Source: Pectobacterium actinidiae
GTDB lineage: Bacteria > Pseudomonadota > Gammaproteobacteria > Enterobacterales > Enterobacteriaceae
Reading direction: 5' to 3'
Length of the DNA: 64,000 nt
Assembly (NCBI RefSeq): GCF_000803315.1
Contig: NZ_JRMH01000001.1
Span: forward strand, 744,001 to 808,000
Position 1 is the first letter of the stretch; each line of letters opens with the position of its first letter. Made by a program: the position numbers and the translations under genes. This document shows, one piece after another, positions 35,745 to 44,933 of the stretch. Below the pieces are notes generated by a model. It made no database searches, was not told where the DNA came from, and saw nothing but the letters and a program-made list of their open reading frames with translations.

Positions 35745-36494
35745 TTATTTACGGATGACGGGCTGGCACTGGTTTTGTGCGCAGGTAAAAGGCAGCTCCA
35801 GATGGCCGCCGTAGTCGTTGACGTAGTACAGATAGAAGCGATTAACCGTGCCGTCATTCACCTCAATCGACAGGGTTGAACGTGGTGCGACCATAAAGGC
35901 GTTGCCCTTCAGCAGGCTGCTGGGGTTGGCGTGCGTCGCTTTAGACTGTTTCAGGATGCCGCTGACCGTGATGTAGTACGGCGTGGGGTTTTCGACCTGA
36001 AAGGTGTTTCCTGTTTTTCTGACGATCAATTTTTCCTGCCAGATTTCGTCTTTGGCGGGTTTTACGCCACGGGGGCGGAAGAACACCTTAATTTCAGACT
36101 GAATGGCTATCTGTAATACGTTGGGCTTGTCCGTCTTGGGCGGAATTTCGCGGACGTTAAGGTAAAACAACGATTCGCGGTCGGTTGGCAATTGGCTGAT
36201 TTGCTCGGTTTTGACCAGACGAATCAGGCTATATCCTTTTGCTTCGATGCGCTGTAGCGGCGGCAGCACCATCAGCGGCGTGGTGATTTTATTGTGCCGC
36301 TCGTCTGTCAGCCATGACTGCGCCAGAAACGGATTCTCTGCATTTTGGTTCATCAGCATGACGGTCGCGGATTGCTCCTCATCGTTGAAAATAACGCGAG
36401 TGCGATCGAGGCTGAGGGCGCTATAGGCCGAGGGTATCAATAACAGGCAGCCAATGAGGAACCCTGCTGCTCGTTGATAAACGGTGTGTTTCAT
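35745..36494 (-). CDS. Periplasmic fimbrial chaperone
   Basis: This 249-residue PapD-like chaperone has a signal peptide (to about residue 25, SAYSA). The N-terminal Ig domain shows LDRTRVIFNDEEQSATVMLMNQ and the conserved SLIRLVKTE region. The family signature FYLNVREIPPK (near 110-120) precedes a second Ig domain. It delivers subunits to the usher encoded just upstream (37-base gap). Confidence 0.9.
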   Translation of the reverse strand: MKHTVYQRAAGFLIGCLLLIPSAYSALSLDRTRVIFNDEEQSATVMLMNQNAENPFLAQSWLTDERHNKITTPLMVLPPLQRIEAKGYSLIRLVKTEQISQLPTDRESLFYLNVREIPPKTDKPNVLQIAIQSEIKVFFRPRGVKPAKDEIWQEKLIVRKTGNTFQVENPTPYYITVSGILKQSKATHANPSSLLKGNAFMVAPRSTLSIEVNDGTVNRFYLYYVNDYGGHLELPFTCAQNQCQPVIRK

Positions 36495-36531
36495 AACCTA
36501 CTCTCCAGATTTTGCTATTTCTTTGCGCCGC

Positions 36532-39030
36532 TTATTTACAGGGAAGCAGCAGTGCATCAAGGTGATTTAAGGTCGAGGGCAGGGTGATGACACACTGAGT
36601 TCTCCCCTCCCAGATCACGGACAGCGTTTCGTCAGGCGACACGCCCGTGATGTAGGCCTGCCCGCCGTTGGTGATCATGGCGATATCGCGGCCTTTCTTG
36701 TTTTTGATCTGAGCGGCGAACGGGGGATTTTTGCCATCGGCTAGCGCAACGTGCGCCATGACTTTTGCCCCGCTCACCACGTCGAATTTGCGGTAGCCAA
36801 TTGCGCCTTCGGTCAGCGTGCCCTGAACGACCGTCGTCATGGCTTCAATGCCTGACGGTAATTTCTGTAGATCAATGCGGGTCGACACATCGTAATAGCT
36901 GCTGGTGCCGGCAATCACAGCCAGACCATAGCGGTTGGTCTCGACCTGGCTACCTGTGAACGGCACGCCCGCTTGCTCCGTGTCGACCATGATACGGGTG
37001 CCGCCCTGATTGCCTTTCGGGTGTGCCGCGACGCCGTGGCGAGTTGCGGTAATCCCGCCGCGCAGTGAGCCGTTCAGGTAGGTGTAGCGATCCTGCTGCC
37101 AGGCGACGCCCACGGTGGCATCTGTCATCGGAGCCAGATGGGTATAGTTACCGCTCAGGTAAGTATTCTCTTTGCTGTCGTGTCGGGTGCTCAGGTTCCA
37201 GGTACGGCGTGGATCGGCGTTATTGGAATAGGTCAGTGCCTGATTACTGCCGTCGTTGTAGCGCCCCACGCTGTAGCTCAGACGATCCTTCTCTCCGAGT
37301 GGAATAGAAAAGCTCAGGTACAGGCTGTCATCAGTTCGGCGGTTGAATTCGGTACGATAGACCGATAAATTCGCGGCAATGCCTTTAAATGTACCGATAT
37401 CGAGGTACTTGTTGAGTGAAATCCCGTAGCGATCCTGCTGCGCTTCATTCCAGTAGGTTTGGCGCGTATAGGTGACGTAGGTCGATAGCCCACTCAGTAC
37501 GGAGGATGATTCCTGCGTCGCGAAATTTTTTGAGAGCGTAATGGTGTAGCGCTCTTTTTCGTTGCGGTAGCGGTTATCGAGATTCAGCGCATAGAGATAC
37601 TGCGCCATGCTCATGTAGGTCTTTTCTGAAAAGCGATAGCCTGCAAAGCTGATCTGGCTATCAATCGAGTTGAAGTATTTAGACCAGTTGAGCGAAAAAG
37701 CATGCCCCATTTGCGACGAGTACGGTGCCGGGAGCGTGGCGCGTGACTGCGTGACGTCAGCGGACAGCGCGCCCAGCAGGTAGAGATTTTTCCCAATGCC
37801 TGCCGACCAGGATTGATAGCCGTCGGACAAAATAGTCCCGCCGTATATCGACCACGCGTTGGATAATCCCCATGAGGCTTCGGCAGCAGAAAAGGCCGGG
37901 CCTTGCAGACGATGGTTGGTATTCGAAGGCTTACCGGCGGCGAGTTTGTACTGTACGTGTCCTGGCCGTGTCAGGTAAGGCAGGTTGGCCGACTCGGTTT
38001 GGAACGTGGTTACCGTGCCGTCTTCTTCCGTCACGCGGACATCCAGCGTCCCGCTGACGCCGTTTTTCATATCCTGAATCGCAAAAGGGCCGGCAGGCAC
38101 GGTGGTTTCATAGATCAGTCTGCCATTTTGTGTGACGGTTACCGTCGCGTTTGATTTGGCGACGCCGCGAATTTCAGGCGCGTAGCCACGTAGCGAAGGG
38201 GGAAGCATGTTCTCGTTATTGGCTAATGACACGCCGGTAAAGCGATAGCTATCGAACAGATTGCTGCTGAAATACATTTCCCCCAGCTTGAGGTCGGCAG
38301 AAAGCGTTGGCAGTGGACGATAGGCGTAAAACTGATCCCACGAGAAACGATCGCGATTCGAGTTGCGCGATTTTTGCAGGAAATAGCGGTAATCGGCACG
38401 GTAGCGCCAGGCTCCCTGATTAAATCCTGCTGTGCCGTAACTGCTGAGATAGTGTGATGAGCCTTTGCCGTTGGTATCACGACGTACGTTCCCGACGAGG
38501 TTGTAGTCCAGCAGCGCACCGTTGATGCCATGATCCCATTGCTCGGGCGGAATCCAGTTTTGATCGCTATAGGCTAACCACGCCTGAGGGATCGTGATAT
38601 TCAGCGTTCCCATACCGATCTGGTTAGAGACTTTCACCCCGGCAATCGGGCTCAGATCAACACAGCTTTCGTTATGCCAGAGTTCGATTTTGTCGCGTGC
38701 TTCTTTTTTCAGCGCCAGCTTATCGACGAGCGCTGGGGGGAGGCAGGCCGTTGGTCGGGAATGAGTATCGTCTTCCGGCAAATACTGAATAATCTGCTGC
38801 TGTATTTCACGCGAATTTACCTTTATGGATAAAAGATAAGCGCCGGGCGTGACGTATTCGGGATCGGAAAAATGGCTAAGATCAATTGCACTACGATCGT
38901 CGACATCCAGTACGTTAACGTTAAATTCCGTTGCACTGAGCGATGGTGTATTCAAAGAAAAAATAAAAATACCGCAGAAAAATAACGCAGATTTTATTTT
39001 TTCTTTGAACGTCATGTTCTTCATTGCCAT
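36532..39030 (-). CDS. Fimbrial outer membrane usher
   Basis: This outer membrane usher is about 832 residues from the start chosen. A signal peptide (about residues 6-33) precedes an N-terminal domain (FNVNVLDVDDRSAIDLSHF). The 24-strand pore has a plug (FAIQDMKNGVSGTLDVRVTEEDG type) and the usher signature region (SLRGYAPEIRGVAKSNATV). C-terminal domains have conserved Cys (QCVITLP and LLPCK). A longer frame reaches 39156, but its TTG start and an ATG at 39126 fall in or beyond the intercistronic hairpin. The ATGs at 39030 or 39024 are preferred. It lies between the main subunit and the chaperone. Confidence 0.88.
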   Translation of the reverse strand: MAMKNMTFKEKIKSALFFCGIFIFSLNTPSLSATEFNVNVLDVDDRSAIDLSHFSDPEYVTPGAYLLSIKVNSREIQQQIIQYLPEDDTHSRPTACLPPALVDKLALKKEARDKIELWHNESCVDLSPIAGVKVSNQIGMGTLNITIPQAWLAYSDQNWIPPEQWDHGINGALLDYNLVGNVRRDTNGKGSSHYLSSYGTAGFNQGAWRYRADYRYFLQKSRNSNRDRFSWDQFYAYRPLPTLSADLKLGEMYFSSNLFDSYRFTGVSLANNENMLPPSLRGYAPEIRGVAKSNATVTVTQNGRLIYETTVPAGPFAIQDMKNGVSGTLDVRVTEEDGTVTTFQTESANLPYLTRPGHVQYKLAAGKPSNTNHRLQGPAFSAAEASWGLSNAWSIYGGTILSDGYQSWSAGIGKNLYLLGALSADVTQSRATLPAPYSSQMGHAFSLNWSKYFNSIDSQISFAGYRFSEKTYMSMAQYLYALNLDNRYRNEKERYTITLSKNFATQESSSVLSGLSTYVTYTRQTYWNEAQQDRYGISLNKYLDIGTFKGIAANLSVYRTEFNRRTDDSLYLSFSIPLGEKDRLSYSVGRYNDGSNQALTYSNNADPRRTWNLSTRHDSKENTYLSGNYTHLAPMTDATVGVAWQQDRYTYLNGSLRGGITATRHGVAAHPKGNQGGTRIMVDTEQAGVPFTGSQVETNRYGLAVIAGTSSYYDVSTRIDLQKLPSGIEAMTTVVQGTLTEGAIGYRKFDVVSGAKVMAHVALADGKNPPFAAQIKNKKGRDIAMITNGGQAYITGVSPDETLSVIWEGRTQCVITLPSTLNHLDALLLPCK

Positions 39031-39107
39031 AGGAATAGATGCTTTAACAGATGCAGCGTTGTGGTATCCATTCACGTCTGTCGACGTATGGAATAAATAA
39101 GGCCGTA

Positions 39108-39124
39108 GGGGAGGAGACCTCCCC
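39108..39124 (-). terminator. Intercistronic hairpin between major pilin and usher genes
   Basis: GGGGAGG (39108-39114) pairs with CCTCCCC (39118-39124), with a 3-base loop. There is no T-run. Hairpins here are common after major pilin genes and help give the pilin mRNA higher steady-state levels than the usher. Confidence 0.6.
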
Positions 39125-39179
39125 ATTTGATTGCCTATCCCCTGTTGTTTGCGCAACAGATTGTTAACTCAACAGAATG

Positions 39180-39728
39180 TTATTGATAGGACACAACAAA
39201 ATTAGCCGTACTGGAGAAGGAACCCGTCGTGATTACAGGAGATTCGCCTTCCTGTGGCGTTGGCAGTTTTTCAACATAGGAGGTGAAGGAGAAAATATTA
39301 TCCCCGTTTGCTAACGGCGTAGCGGGAACGGCTGGCGTGGTTCCGTCGAATTTAATTTTTTCGCCGACACGTTCGACGGCAATACCGGCACCGGCTGCAC
39401 TACCGTTTAATGCCAGCAGTTCATTATTGGTACCAGATGCCACTCCGCCGGAGAAAACAACTTTGGCGCTGGTTGCGGTATCCAGGCTGCAATCTTTTAA
39501 GGTGATATCAAACGGCTTAATTTCTGAAGTGCCGCCATTTTCCAACACCGTTTTACTGATTTCGCCAAACTCGATTGTTTGATGCAAATCGTCCTGAGAG
39601 ACGGAGCAGGGCGTATCGATGATTTTTCCTTTAAATGTCACCGATCCATTGTGTGAATCTGCGGCGTGTGCGCCGACAGAAAATATTACTGAGATAAGGG
39701 ATGCCAGGGTGATCGTTGATAACTTCAT
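39180..39728 (-). CDS. Major fimbrial subunit (type 1-like pilin)
   Basis: This 182-residue exported pilin has a signal peptide to about residue 22 (AHAAD). The first motif NGSVTFKGKIIDTPCSVS has the first Cys, and the second Cys is in LKDCSLD. The C-terminal beta-zipper strand ends TANFVVSYQ. It is the first gene of the leftward fimbrial operon, followed by a hairpin and the usher, so it is probably the main shaft subunit. Confidence 0.87.
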   Translation of the reverse strand: MKLSTITLASLISVIFSVGAHAADSHNGSVTFKGKIIDTPCSVSQDDLHQTIEFGEISKTVLENGGTSEIKPFDITLKDCSLDTATSAKVVFSGGVASGTNNELLALNGSAAGAGIAVERVGEKIKFDGTTPAVPATPLANGDNIFSFTSYVEKLPTPQEGESPVITTGSFSSTANFVVSYQ

Positions 39729-40411
39729 ATTATGCTCTCTCTATTGATTACTTGATTTAAAAGATGAACGCCATACACGAGCGATTTTCACATTCACGTA
39801 TAACGGATTGTTCCTTCTCTTTCTTAATGACGCTATTGGGTGACTGATGGGGGCTTTCACATAGCAATATATTTATCAGTCGCCAGACCAGATTGCTCTG
39901 GAACGTGGTAAATAGTAGGGAGAGGGTATTACTCAGTCAAATATATTGATTTAAATACTTTTATTTAGTTTAAGTGTTTTAAATTTACATTTATTTAGGT
40001 TTTTGTTCTGTTGTTTGTTTTTTTGTTTCTGAGGTGAATTGAGGGGTAAAAATATAAATTTAGATATAAATCATTTTAATTCAATATGTTATTCCCCATT
40101 TTATTGATTTTTGTGGCGGAGGCGTAAAGCATTCGCTATTTTATAAAAATAATGAAATGTCCTTTTATTTGGATAGGACTTAAACGAATGTTAAATAACC
40201 TTTGACAATAAATAGGTAAGTTTTTATCCTTGCCTGATATAGTGAATTTTGAGCTATATAATTGATTTCGCTTTTATAGATAACGTATCGATTTTTTTGG
40301 TAGAGTGCTATTTTCAGACTATTCCGTAGATGTTTTCATAAAAAATAACGTATCTATCAGGCTATTTATAAAAAACGATAACGCCTCTTAATCTTGATGG
40401 AAAAAGGACGT
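39729..40411. other. AT-rich divergent promoter region of fimbrial operon and its regulator
   Basis: This 683-base region is very AT-rich, without any gene. It must contain the promoters of the fimbrial operon (minus) and of the ToxR-like regulator (plus). Its composition suggests silencing by H-NS-type proteins and anti-silencing by the regulator. No invertible element with clear inverted repeats was seen. Confidence 0.5.
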
Positions 40412-41185
40412 ATGGTTTATTTGATTAATGATTTAATCATTTTTAATGAGGGAGATGGAACGCTAGCATGGATAGAACGTGAAAACGAAGCAACCTCTTT
40501 GAGTTTCCCTGTTTCTCGATTGTTCTGCCTGCTAATCGAGAATCAGGGAGTCACGTTAAGCCGCGATTTTTTGTTAAAGGAGGCATTGGAAAAGCACGCA
40601 CTTTGCCCTTCTCTTAATAATCTCAACAACTACCTTTCTCTCTTAAGGAAAGTATTGCGCGAATTTGATCTCTCAGATTCTATTGTGACTATTCCTAAAT
40701 TGGGTATTATTTGTAACGTTAAAAGCGTAACTAACTATCCGGCAATAGGTGAGGAGGAAAAAGAGAAAGAAAGGTTAAATCAGGAGGTTGAAGATAAAAC
40801 TGAAGAAGAGGTCGACGAAGGGGGAAAGTCATTTTCTATAGAGCATCACGCCATTCCTGAACCCGTAAAAAAGCAGCAATACCTCATGTTCCTTCTCATC
40901 TGGGCCACGATAGTCGGGGTTTTTCTACTCGCGTTAGAGAACATCAATCGTTTTCCGTATCGGCCTCTTATCGATGTGAAGATGAGCGGGAAATGCGATT
41001 TGTTTTATTTATATGACAGTGTTGGTTATCCTCTCCCTCTCGACTATGAGAATCTCTGTTCAGATAACACATTGTTCTTCCTGTCTAAAAAAATCGTTAT
41101 ATCTGAAATGCTGGATAAGAAAAGTGAAATCGTTATTTCCTGCAGGAAAGATGGGAAGGGATGTATAACTTATGTTAATAATTAA
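40412..41185 (+). CDS. Membrane-anchored winged-helix (ToxR/CadC-like) regulator
   Basis: This 257-residue regulator has an N-terminal OmpR/CadC-like winged helix (about 1-105: MVYLINDLIIFNEGDGTLAW, then LSRDFLLKEALEKHAL, NNYLSLLRKVLREF and IVTIPKLGI). A charged linker rich in Glu (about 115-140) leads to one transmembrane helix (about 160-180) and a periplasmic domain with four Cys. ToxR-like proteins activate transcription directly from the membrane. The start codon is taken as the ATG at 40412; ATG 40397 and TTG 40394 are alternatives. It diverges from the fimbrial operon and overlaps the FidL-like gene by 14 bases, so it probably controls the fimbriae. Confidence 0.8.
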   Translation: MVYLINDLIIFNEGDGTLAWIERENEATSLSFPVSRLFCLLIENQGVTLSRDFLLKEALEKHALCPSLNNLNNYLSLLRKVLREFDLSDSIVTIPKLGIICNVKSVTNYPAIGEEEKEKERLNQEVEDKTEEEVDEGGKSFSIEHHAIPEPVKKQQYLMFLLIWATIVGVFLLALENINRFPYRPLIDVKMSGKCDLFYLYDSVGYPLPLDYENLCSDNTLFFLSKKIVISEMLDKKSEIVISCRKDGKGCITYVNN

Positions 41186-41642
41186 GGTCAGAAAGAAAAT
41201 TTTTTGCACCACGGTGGTGCTTTTTATTTCCTTTTCCCTGGGGATTATTTTTTATTTAAAAAGCAATTTATACCGAAAACCATTGATATGTCAGGGGGAG
41301 GTCACTTTTCATTCAGAAGAGCAACGTATCAGAACGGAATATGACGTCTATTTTTATCTAAATCATAAAAATAGAGCGCTGGTTTTAGTCAACGGTTTTT
41401 ACCTCGGAGAGGACGGCGTGCCGCTGACAATTCGGCGTACATTCAGTTTTGACTCCGTTTGGGAGGGGAATCGTCTTATGGTGCACAATATCCTAATAAA
41501 CAAGAATATCAATGACAAAGCCCCCAATGATGCGATTCCCATATTAGCTGAAAATGATGTCATCCAGTTCGAAATGCTGACGAAACATGCCTATTTGATT
41601 AGCACCGTCCAGTCGAAGATGGCGTGTAATATCCGCGATTAA
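41172..41642 (+). CDS. FidL-like membrane protein
   Basis: This 156-residue protein has one N-terminal transmembrane helix (about 10-30) and a periplasmic domain (about 35-156). It has the small-domain features of the FidL-like family: CQGEVTFHSE near 40, VNGFYLGEDG near 75, and RRTFSF. Such proteins are encoded next to ToxR-like fimbrial regulators and may act like ToxS, stabilising or modulating the periplasmic domain of the regulator. The overlap of 14 bases supports co-translation with it. Confidence 0.75.
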   Translation: MLIIKVRKKIFCTTVVLFISFSLGIIFYLKSNLYRKPLICQGEVTFHSEEQRIRTEYDVYFYLNHKNRALVLVNGFYLGEDGVPLTIRRTFSFDSVWEGNRLMVHNILINKNINDKAPNDAIPILAENDVIQFEMLTKHAYLISTVQSKMACNIRD

Positions 41643-41777
41643 AGCAATGATGGAAGGGGCGTAGCCACATATTAAAAGACTATCGAAAACAGTGTCAGAT
41701 ACGGCTCTCGATAGCTTTTATTACAAGCACATGACTTCCCCAGCATCCGGCGATATCGTTATTCCTGCTTTTCTTGA

Positions 41778-42329
41778 TTACGTCCGTTCTTTCAATGGCA
41801 ATGTCGTCATGCAGGTCTGGCTGTCGTCATAGGTCGCAAACGGTGAGCTTGCAACGCGTCCCTGATAGCTGACATTAATGGTTCCTTCAATATTGCGCGG
41901 TAACCATACGCCGACAAAACCGTTTTGGTGGCTGTTTAGGGTTTTCTGCACAATAACATTACCGGCTTTATCCGTAATTTTTACGTCAAACGCGGTATTG
42001 GCGAGCTCACCCTGACAGCCAGATAAACTGTGGTTAAAGCAGGGATGGGTTTGCTGAAGATAAGGGGCGAATGAGAGGTAAAATTTATTCCCCAGCGGAT
42101 AGCTATATTGCTGCTGCCCATCGGATAATTTCAGTTCTTTGCTGGTAATCGACGCGCTGTAGGGCAACGGTCTTGCCTGCGGCGATTGATCGATGGTATC
42201 GACGATCTGCTCGACGCTTTTTCCCGCCAGACCTTGCTTAGCCAGAAACGCGTTGGCGTCAGTCGCCGCGGCGAAACCTGAGCCGCTCACCGTCAGTGCG
42301 AGCAGTGCTACTATCATCTTTATCTTCAT
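41778..42329 (-). CDS. cueP: CueP-like periplasmic copper-binding protein
   Basis: This 183-residue exported protein has a signal peptide to about residue 20 (GSGFA-AA). It matches CueP of Salmonella, which stores and hands over copper in the periplasm. The conserved HPCFNHSLSGCQGEL motif gives two Cys and two His, and the C-terminal ATYDDSQTCMTT gives the third Cys, so all the expected ligands are present. The start at 42329 is chosen for an AGGGG ribosome site; ATGs at 42335 and 42332 lie directly against it. It is monocistronic. Confidence 0.85.
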   Translation of the reverse strand: MKIKMIVALLALTVSGSGFAAATDANAFLAKQGLAGKSVEQIVDTIDQSPQARPLPYSASITSKELKLSDGQQQYSYPLGNKFYLSFAPYLQQTHPCFNHSLSGCQGELANTAFDVKITDKAGNVIVQKTLNSHQNGFVGVWLPRNIEGTINVSYQGRVASSPFATYDDSQTCMTTLPLKERT

Positions 42330-42571
42330 CATCATTTCCCCTCAAGAGAGCCATTATTTGGAATCACAGGGTATGACGTTACACCTTCCCCCTACGGGAA
42401 GGTCAAAAGGTGGGGTGTATAGAAAGGTAAATTAATGTATTTACTTGTTTTTTATTGATTTTGATCAATTTTAAACCACGCTAAATGGCACTGCCATATC
42501 AAGGTACGACAGTTTCGCAGGGAGACGCGCTTACACCATTTCTGTTCTATCTGCCTTTTGTCATTCTCATC

Positions 42572-42610
42572 TACACCCGTCATTCTTCAAGTTGCATGTG
42601 CGTTGGCTAA
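42572..42610. repeat. Half copy of the TATACCC-type intergenic repeat
   Basis: TACACCCGTCATTCTTCAAG followed by TTGCATGTGCGTTGGCTA is the reverse of the right arm of the repeat seen at 5272-5340. It abuts the decayed TetR gene at the point where homology ends. Confidence 0.65.
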
Positions 42611-42734
42611 TAGCCCTGAACGGTTAGTAAAGCGATCGTAAACCACCGGTTTTGTTACACCGGCCTGTTCCGCCAAATGCCCGAGCGTCAGCGCTTCCGT
42701 ACCTTCCCCTCTAATAATCTGCCAGGCGGCTTTT
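42587..42734 (-). pseudogene. TetR-family regulator, N-terminal remnant
   Basis: The minus strand encodes AAWQIIRGEGTEALTLGHLA followed by EQAGVTKPVVYDRFTNR, a textbook TetR helix-turn-helix. There is no start and no effector domain. The frame then runs into the repeat half and stops (42587-42589). At the other side it meets the quinone-reductase remnant. It is a residual fragment of a formerly complete gene. Confidence 0.7.
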
Positions 42735-42740
42735 CAGCGC

Positions 42741-42869
42741 TCTGGTGCAACACCGCCTGACATCGTTGCTGGGCAATCCCGTATTGATAACGCAGATGCA
42801 CTGGTGCTGGGAACGCCAGAGGCGTATATCGATGCCGCACGCTATATTGGTGACCGCGTTTTCCAGTAA
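42741..42869 (+). pseudogene. NAD(P)H quinone reductase-like gene, C-terminal remnant
   Basis: The plus strand encodes DIVAGQSRIDNADALVLGTP followed by EAYIDAARYIGDRVFQ and a stop at 42867-42869. This looks like the last about 40 residues of a flavodoxin-fold NAD(P)H oxidoreductase. Everything upstream has been deleted or replaced by the TetR remnant. The pair resembles a TetR/reductase locus that collapsed by deletion. Confidence 0.5.
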
Positions 42870-43102
42870 TCATTATTTTAAGCCACAGATAAAAATTATA
42901 TTTTTAAAATAATAGCGTCTTTAAATCATTCCGCTTTAATACCTTGTTTCTTCTGGCCGTATGGTAGATGTCTGATTACCGTTCGGCCAAACGGATGATA
43001 TGTTTTTAGCCTCATTTCAGCATACTTTACTTATTGTCATAAATGACGAACTAGAGCGTAAATTCCATCCTCACTATGAAATCAGAGAATAAAGGGAGAA
43101 AT

Positions 43103-44140
43103 ATGAATTCCGCGGAGCATATTAAAAGTATTTCAGAAATCATGATGATGCCTTTGGCCGCAAAAGCATTATGCGTCGCCGCGGAAATAGGAGTGGCAGA
43201 TAAAATAGGGAGGCAGGGGGCAACCATCGCTGAATTGGCAAAGGAATGCCAGGCGAATGAAAAAAACCTTTTTGATATTATCAAAGTGCTTGAGGTATTT
43301 GGTTTTTTTGAAGTTAAAAATGAAAATATTATTAAAAATAATGCACGATCAGCGCTGCTGATGTCGGATAACATCAGCTCAATGAAGCATTTCTGTATGT
43401 TGTTTGGCAATGAATACTATCAGGGATTTGATGGGCTATTGCATACCAGTCGTACAGGGGAATCGGGATTTAAGCAGGTCTTTGGGCTGACATTATATGA
43501 GCATCTGGCGCACTCTGCATCTCGAGCGGAAATTTACGATCTTGCCATGCGGGATTTATCTCGTCCGGTGGGATATGTACTGGCAAAAGAATATGCGTCT
43601 CTTTTTAAAACGATCGGTAGCGTTGTTGATATCGGTGGGGGGAGCGGCGTTATTCTGACCGAGCTTATCAAGCAGTATCATCATCTAACCGGCTGTCTTT
43701 TCGACATGACCGGTGTCTGTAACCGAAGCGAAAAGGATATCGTACAGTACTATCCTGAATTGAAAGAAAGAATGGTTTTCACTCCCGGCAGTTTCTTTGA
43801 AGCGATTCCTTATGGTTATGATGTCTATCTGCTTAAAAACATATTACATAACTGGAACGACGATTTCTGCCTGAAAATATTAAAAGCAATCGCGCAATCA
43901 ATGGGGAATTCGACGCTATTAATCATCGAACCTCTGCTAGAGCATGAAGAAACCTCACCAAGACTATTAATGAATGCGCTTTTTCAATCCGTTATCTGCC
44001 AGGATGGTACGCGATACCGAACGTTGAAAGATTTGGAAGAGATTCTGACGTTAAGTGGATTAAACATCGTTGGCTCACAGAAAATAGCCACTGGTCATAC
44101 GGTCGTTGAAATTAAATTAAACGTGGTGCCACAGCGTTGA
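43103..44140 (+). CDS. SAM-dependent O-methyltransferase (methyltransf_2 family)
   Basis: This 345-residue small-molecule O-methyltransferase has an N-terminal dimerisation winged helix (about 10-90) and a Rossmann domain. The SAM-binding motif VVDIGGGSG is at about 174-182. The motif LLKNILHNWND carries the catalytic-base type His at about 249. The family includes plant-like and antibiotic O-methyltransferases. The start at 43103 has GGGAG spaced 4-5 bases; an upstream ATG at 43076 has none. The function is unknown. A decayed second copy of the same family is at 47252-47381. Its nearness to a polyketide cluster is suggestive only. Confidence 0.82.
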   Translation: MNSAEHIKSISEIMMMPLAAKALCVAAEIGVADKIGRQGATIAELAKECQANEKNLFDIIKVLEVFGFFEVKNENIIKNNARSALLMSDNISSMKHFCMLFGNEYYQGFDGLLHTSRTGESGFKQVFGLTLYEHLAHSASRAEIYDLAMRDLSRPVGYVLAKEYASLFKTIGSVVDIGGGSGVILTELIKQYHHLTGCLFDMTGVCNRSEKDIVQYYPELKERMVFTPGSFFEAIPYGYDVYLLKNILHNWNDDFCLKILKAIAQSMGNSTLLIIEPLLEHEETSPRLLMNALFQSVICQDGTRYRTLKDLEEILTLSGLNIVGSQKIATGHTVVEIKLNVVPQR

Positions 44141-44213
44141 ATATTGAACATGCTCTATTTTTCTGCGTTTTCCTCATGGCCTTCTGATAACTACTGTTAT
44201 TAAATCCATGTTA

Positions 44214-44241
44214 TTAAAAACAGTATTGACACTGTTTTTAA
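44214..44241 (+). terminator. AT-flanked hairpin after the O-methyltransferase gene
   Basis: TTAAAAACAGT (44214-44224) is the perfect complement of ACTGTTTTTAA (44231-44241), loop ATTGAC. It has A-tract and T-tract flanks like a terminator, but only a 4-bp core with GC. It is 73 bases after the stop. Confidence 0.5.
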
Positions 44242-44763
44242 AATCCGTAGATTGGTTGCTAACGGCAGTGAAATTTAAGTCTGCTGTGATGTTAAAGACA
44301 TCAAATATGTTTTTAATATCTATTTTGCGATACAGGTCACGAAGTATTTTTGTATGGGACATCGATGTTGAGAGAAATTCATATTCTCACCCGATGATGC
44401 TTTAAGGCCACGTAGTCAGTATCGACAATCGCAAAAATGGGGCGAAAGCGCGATGATGTAAGGCCATGATTTTGTTTTATTGTTTGCGATTAGGTATTGA
44501 TTGAGTTATTCGTAAGATATCGCAACGTGAGTAAGGCCACGCATCAAAGAGTCTATATCGCGATGGGGGATGTACTTGTTAACCAGCCATGATTCTGAAT
44601 GGCGATAAGGTTGGCAGAGTGTTTAAATCAGTAAGTATAGGGGAGGTTTAGCTAATTTTAGTACCCAATATTATCTGTTATAAACGTGTACATTTGAAGC
44701 TGTACCAATGGTAGTAAATGTTATTAAGTCAATGAATGTTAAATCTTAAATCTGTAGTACCTT

Positions 44764-44794
44764 AAAAGCCCTGGCTAACATAGTCAGGGCTTTT
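44764..44794. terminator. Bidirectional rho-independent terminator
   Basis: AAAAGCCCTG (44764-44773) pairs with CAGGGCTTTT (44785-44794). T-runs are on both strands. It lies 140 bases after the MFS gene (minus) and probably ends its transcript. Confidence 0.75.
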
Positions 44795-44933
44795 ATCATT
44801 TTGAAACGTTGTTGCATCAGGCCGTTATTTCAGGTGTTTCTGCAACTCCGTGCCTGCCTGCTTCGATGCATTGGCTCGTCAATACAGGCCGCTGCTGAAG
44901 GCGTTTGGCTTCATTTATCCGTAGTTTATCGTG

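Larger units (their letters stand above)
42330..43102. other. Intergenic region with gene remnants and half repeat
   Basis: This 773-base gap holds fragments of two genes (TetR-like, minus; quinone reductase-like, plus) and half a palindromic repeat at 42572-42610. The remainder is AT-rich and includes the promoter region of the O-methyltransferase gene. Confidence 0.6.
44141..44933. other. Gene-poor region with two hairpins
   Basis: This 793-base gap lies between the O-methyltransferase and the MFS gene. It contains an inverted repeat at 44214-44241 and a terminator-type hairpin at 44764-44794. No gene can be supported; a short minus-strand frame at 44174-44362 overlaps the first hairpin. 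A small RNA ending at 44794 cannot be excluded. Confidence 0.5.

Noticed and set aside
39729..40411. Invertible promoter (fim switch) ahead of the fimbrial operon
   Set aside because: No pair of inverted repeats of adequate length and no recombinase gene nearby.
44174..44362. 62-codon minus-strand frame
   Set aside because: It overlaps a terminator-like hairpin and has no ribosome site or homologue that I recognise.
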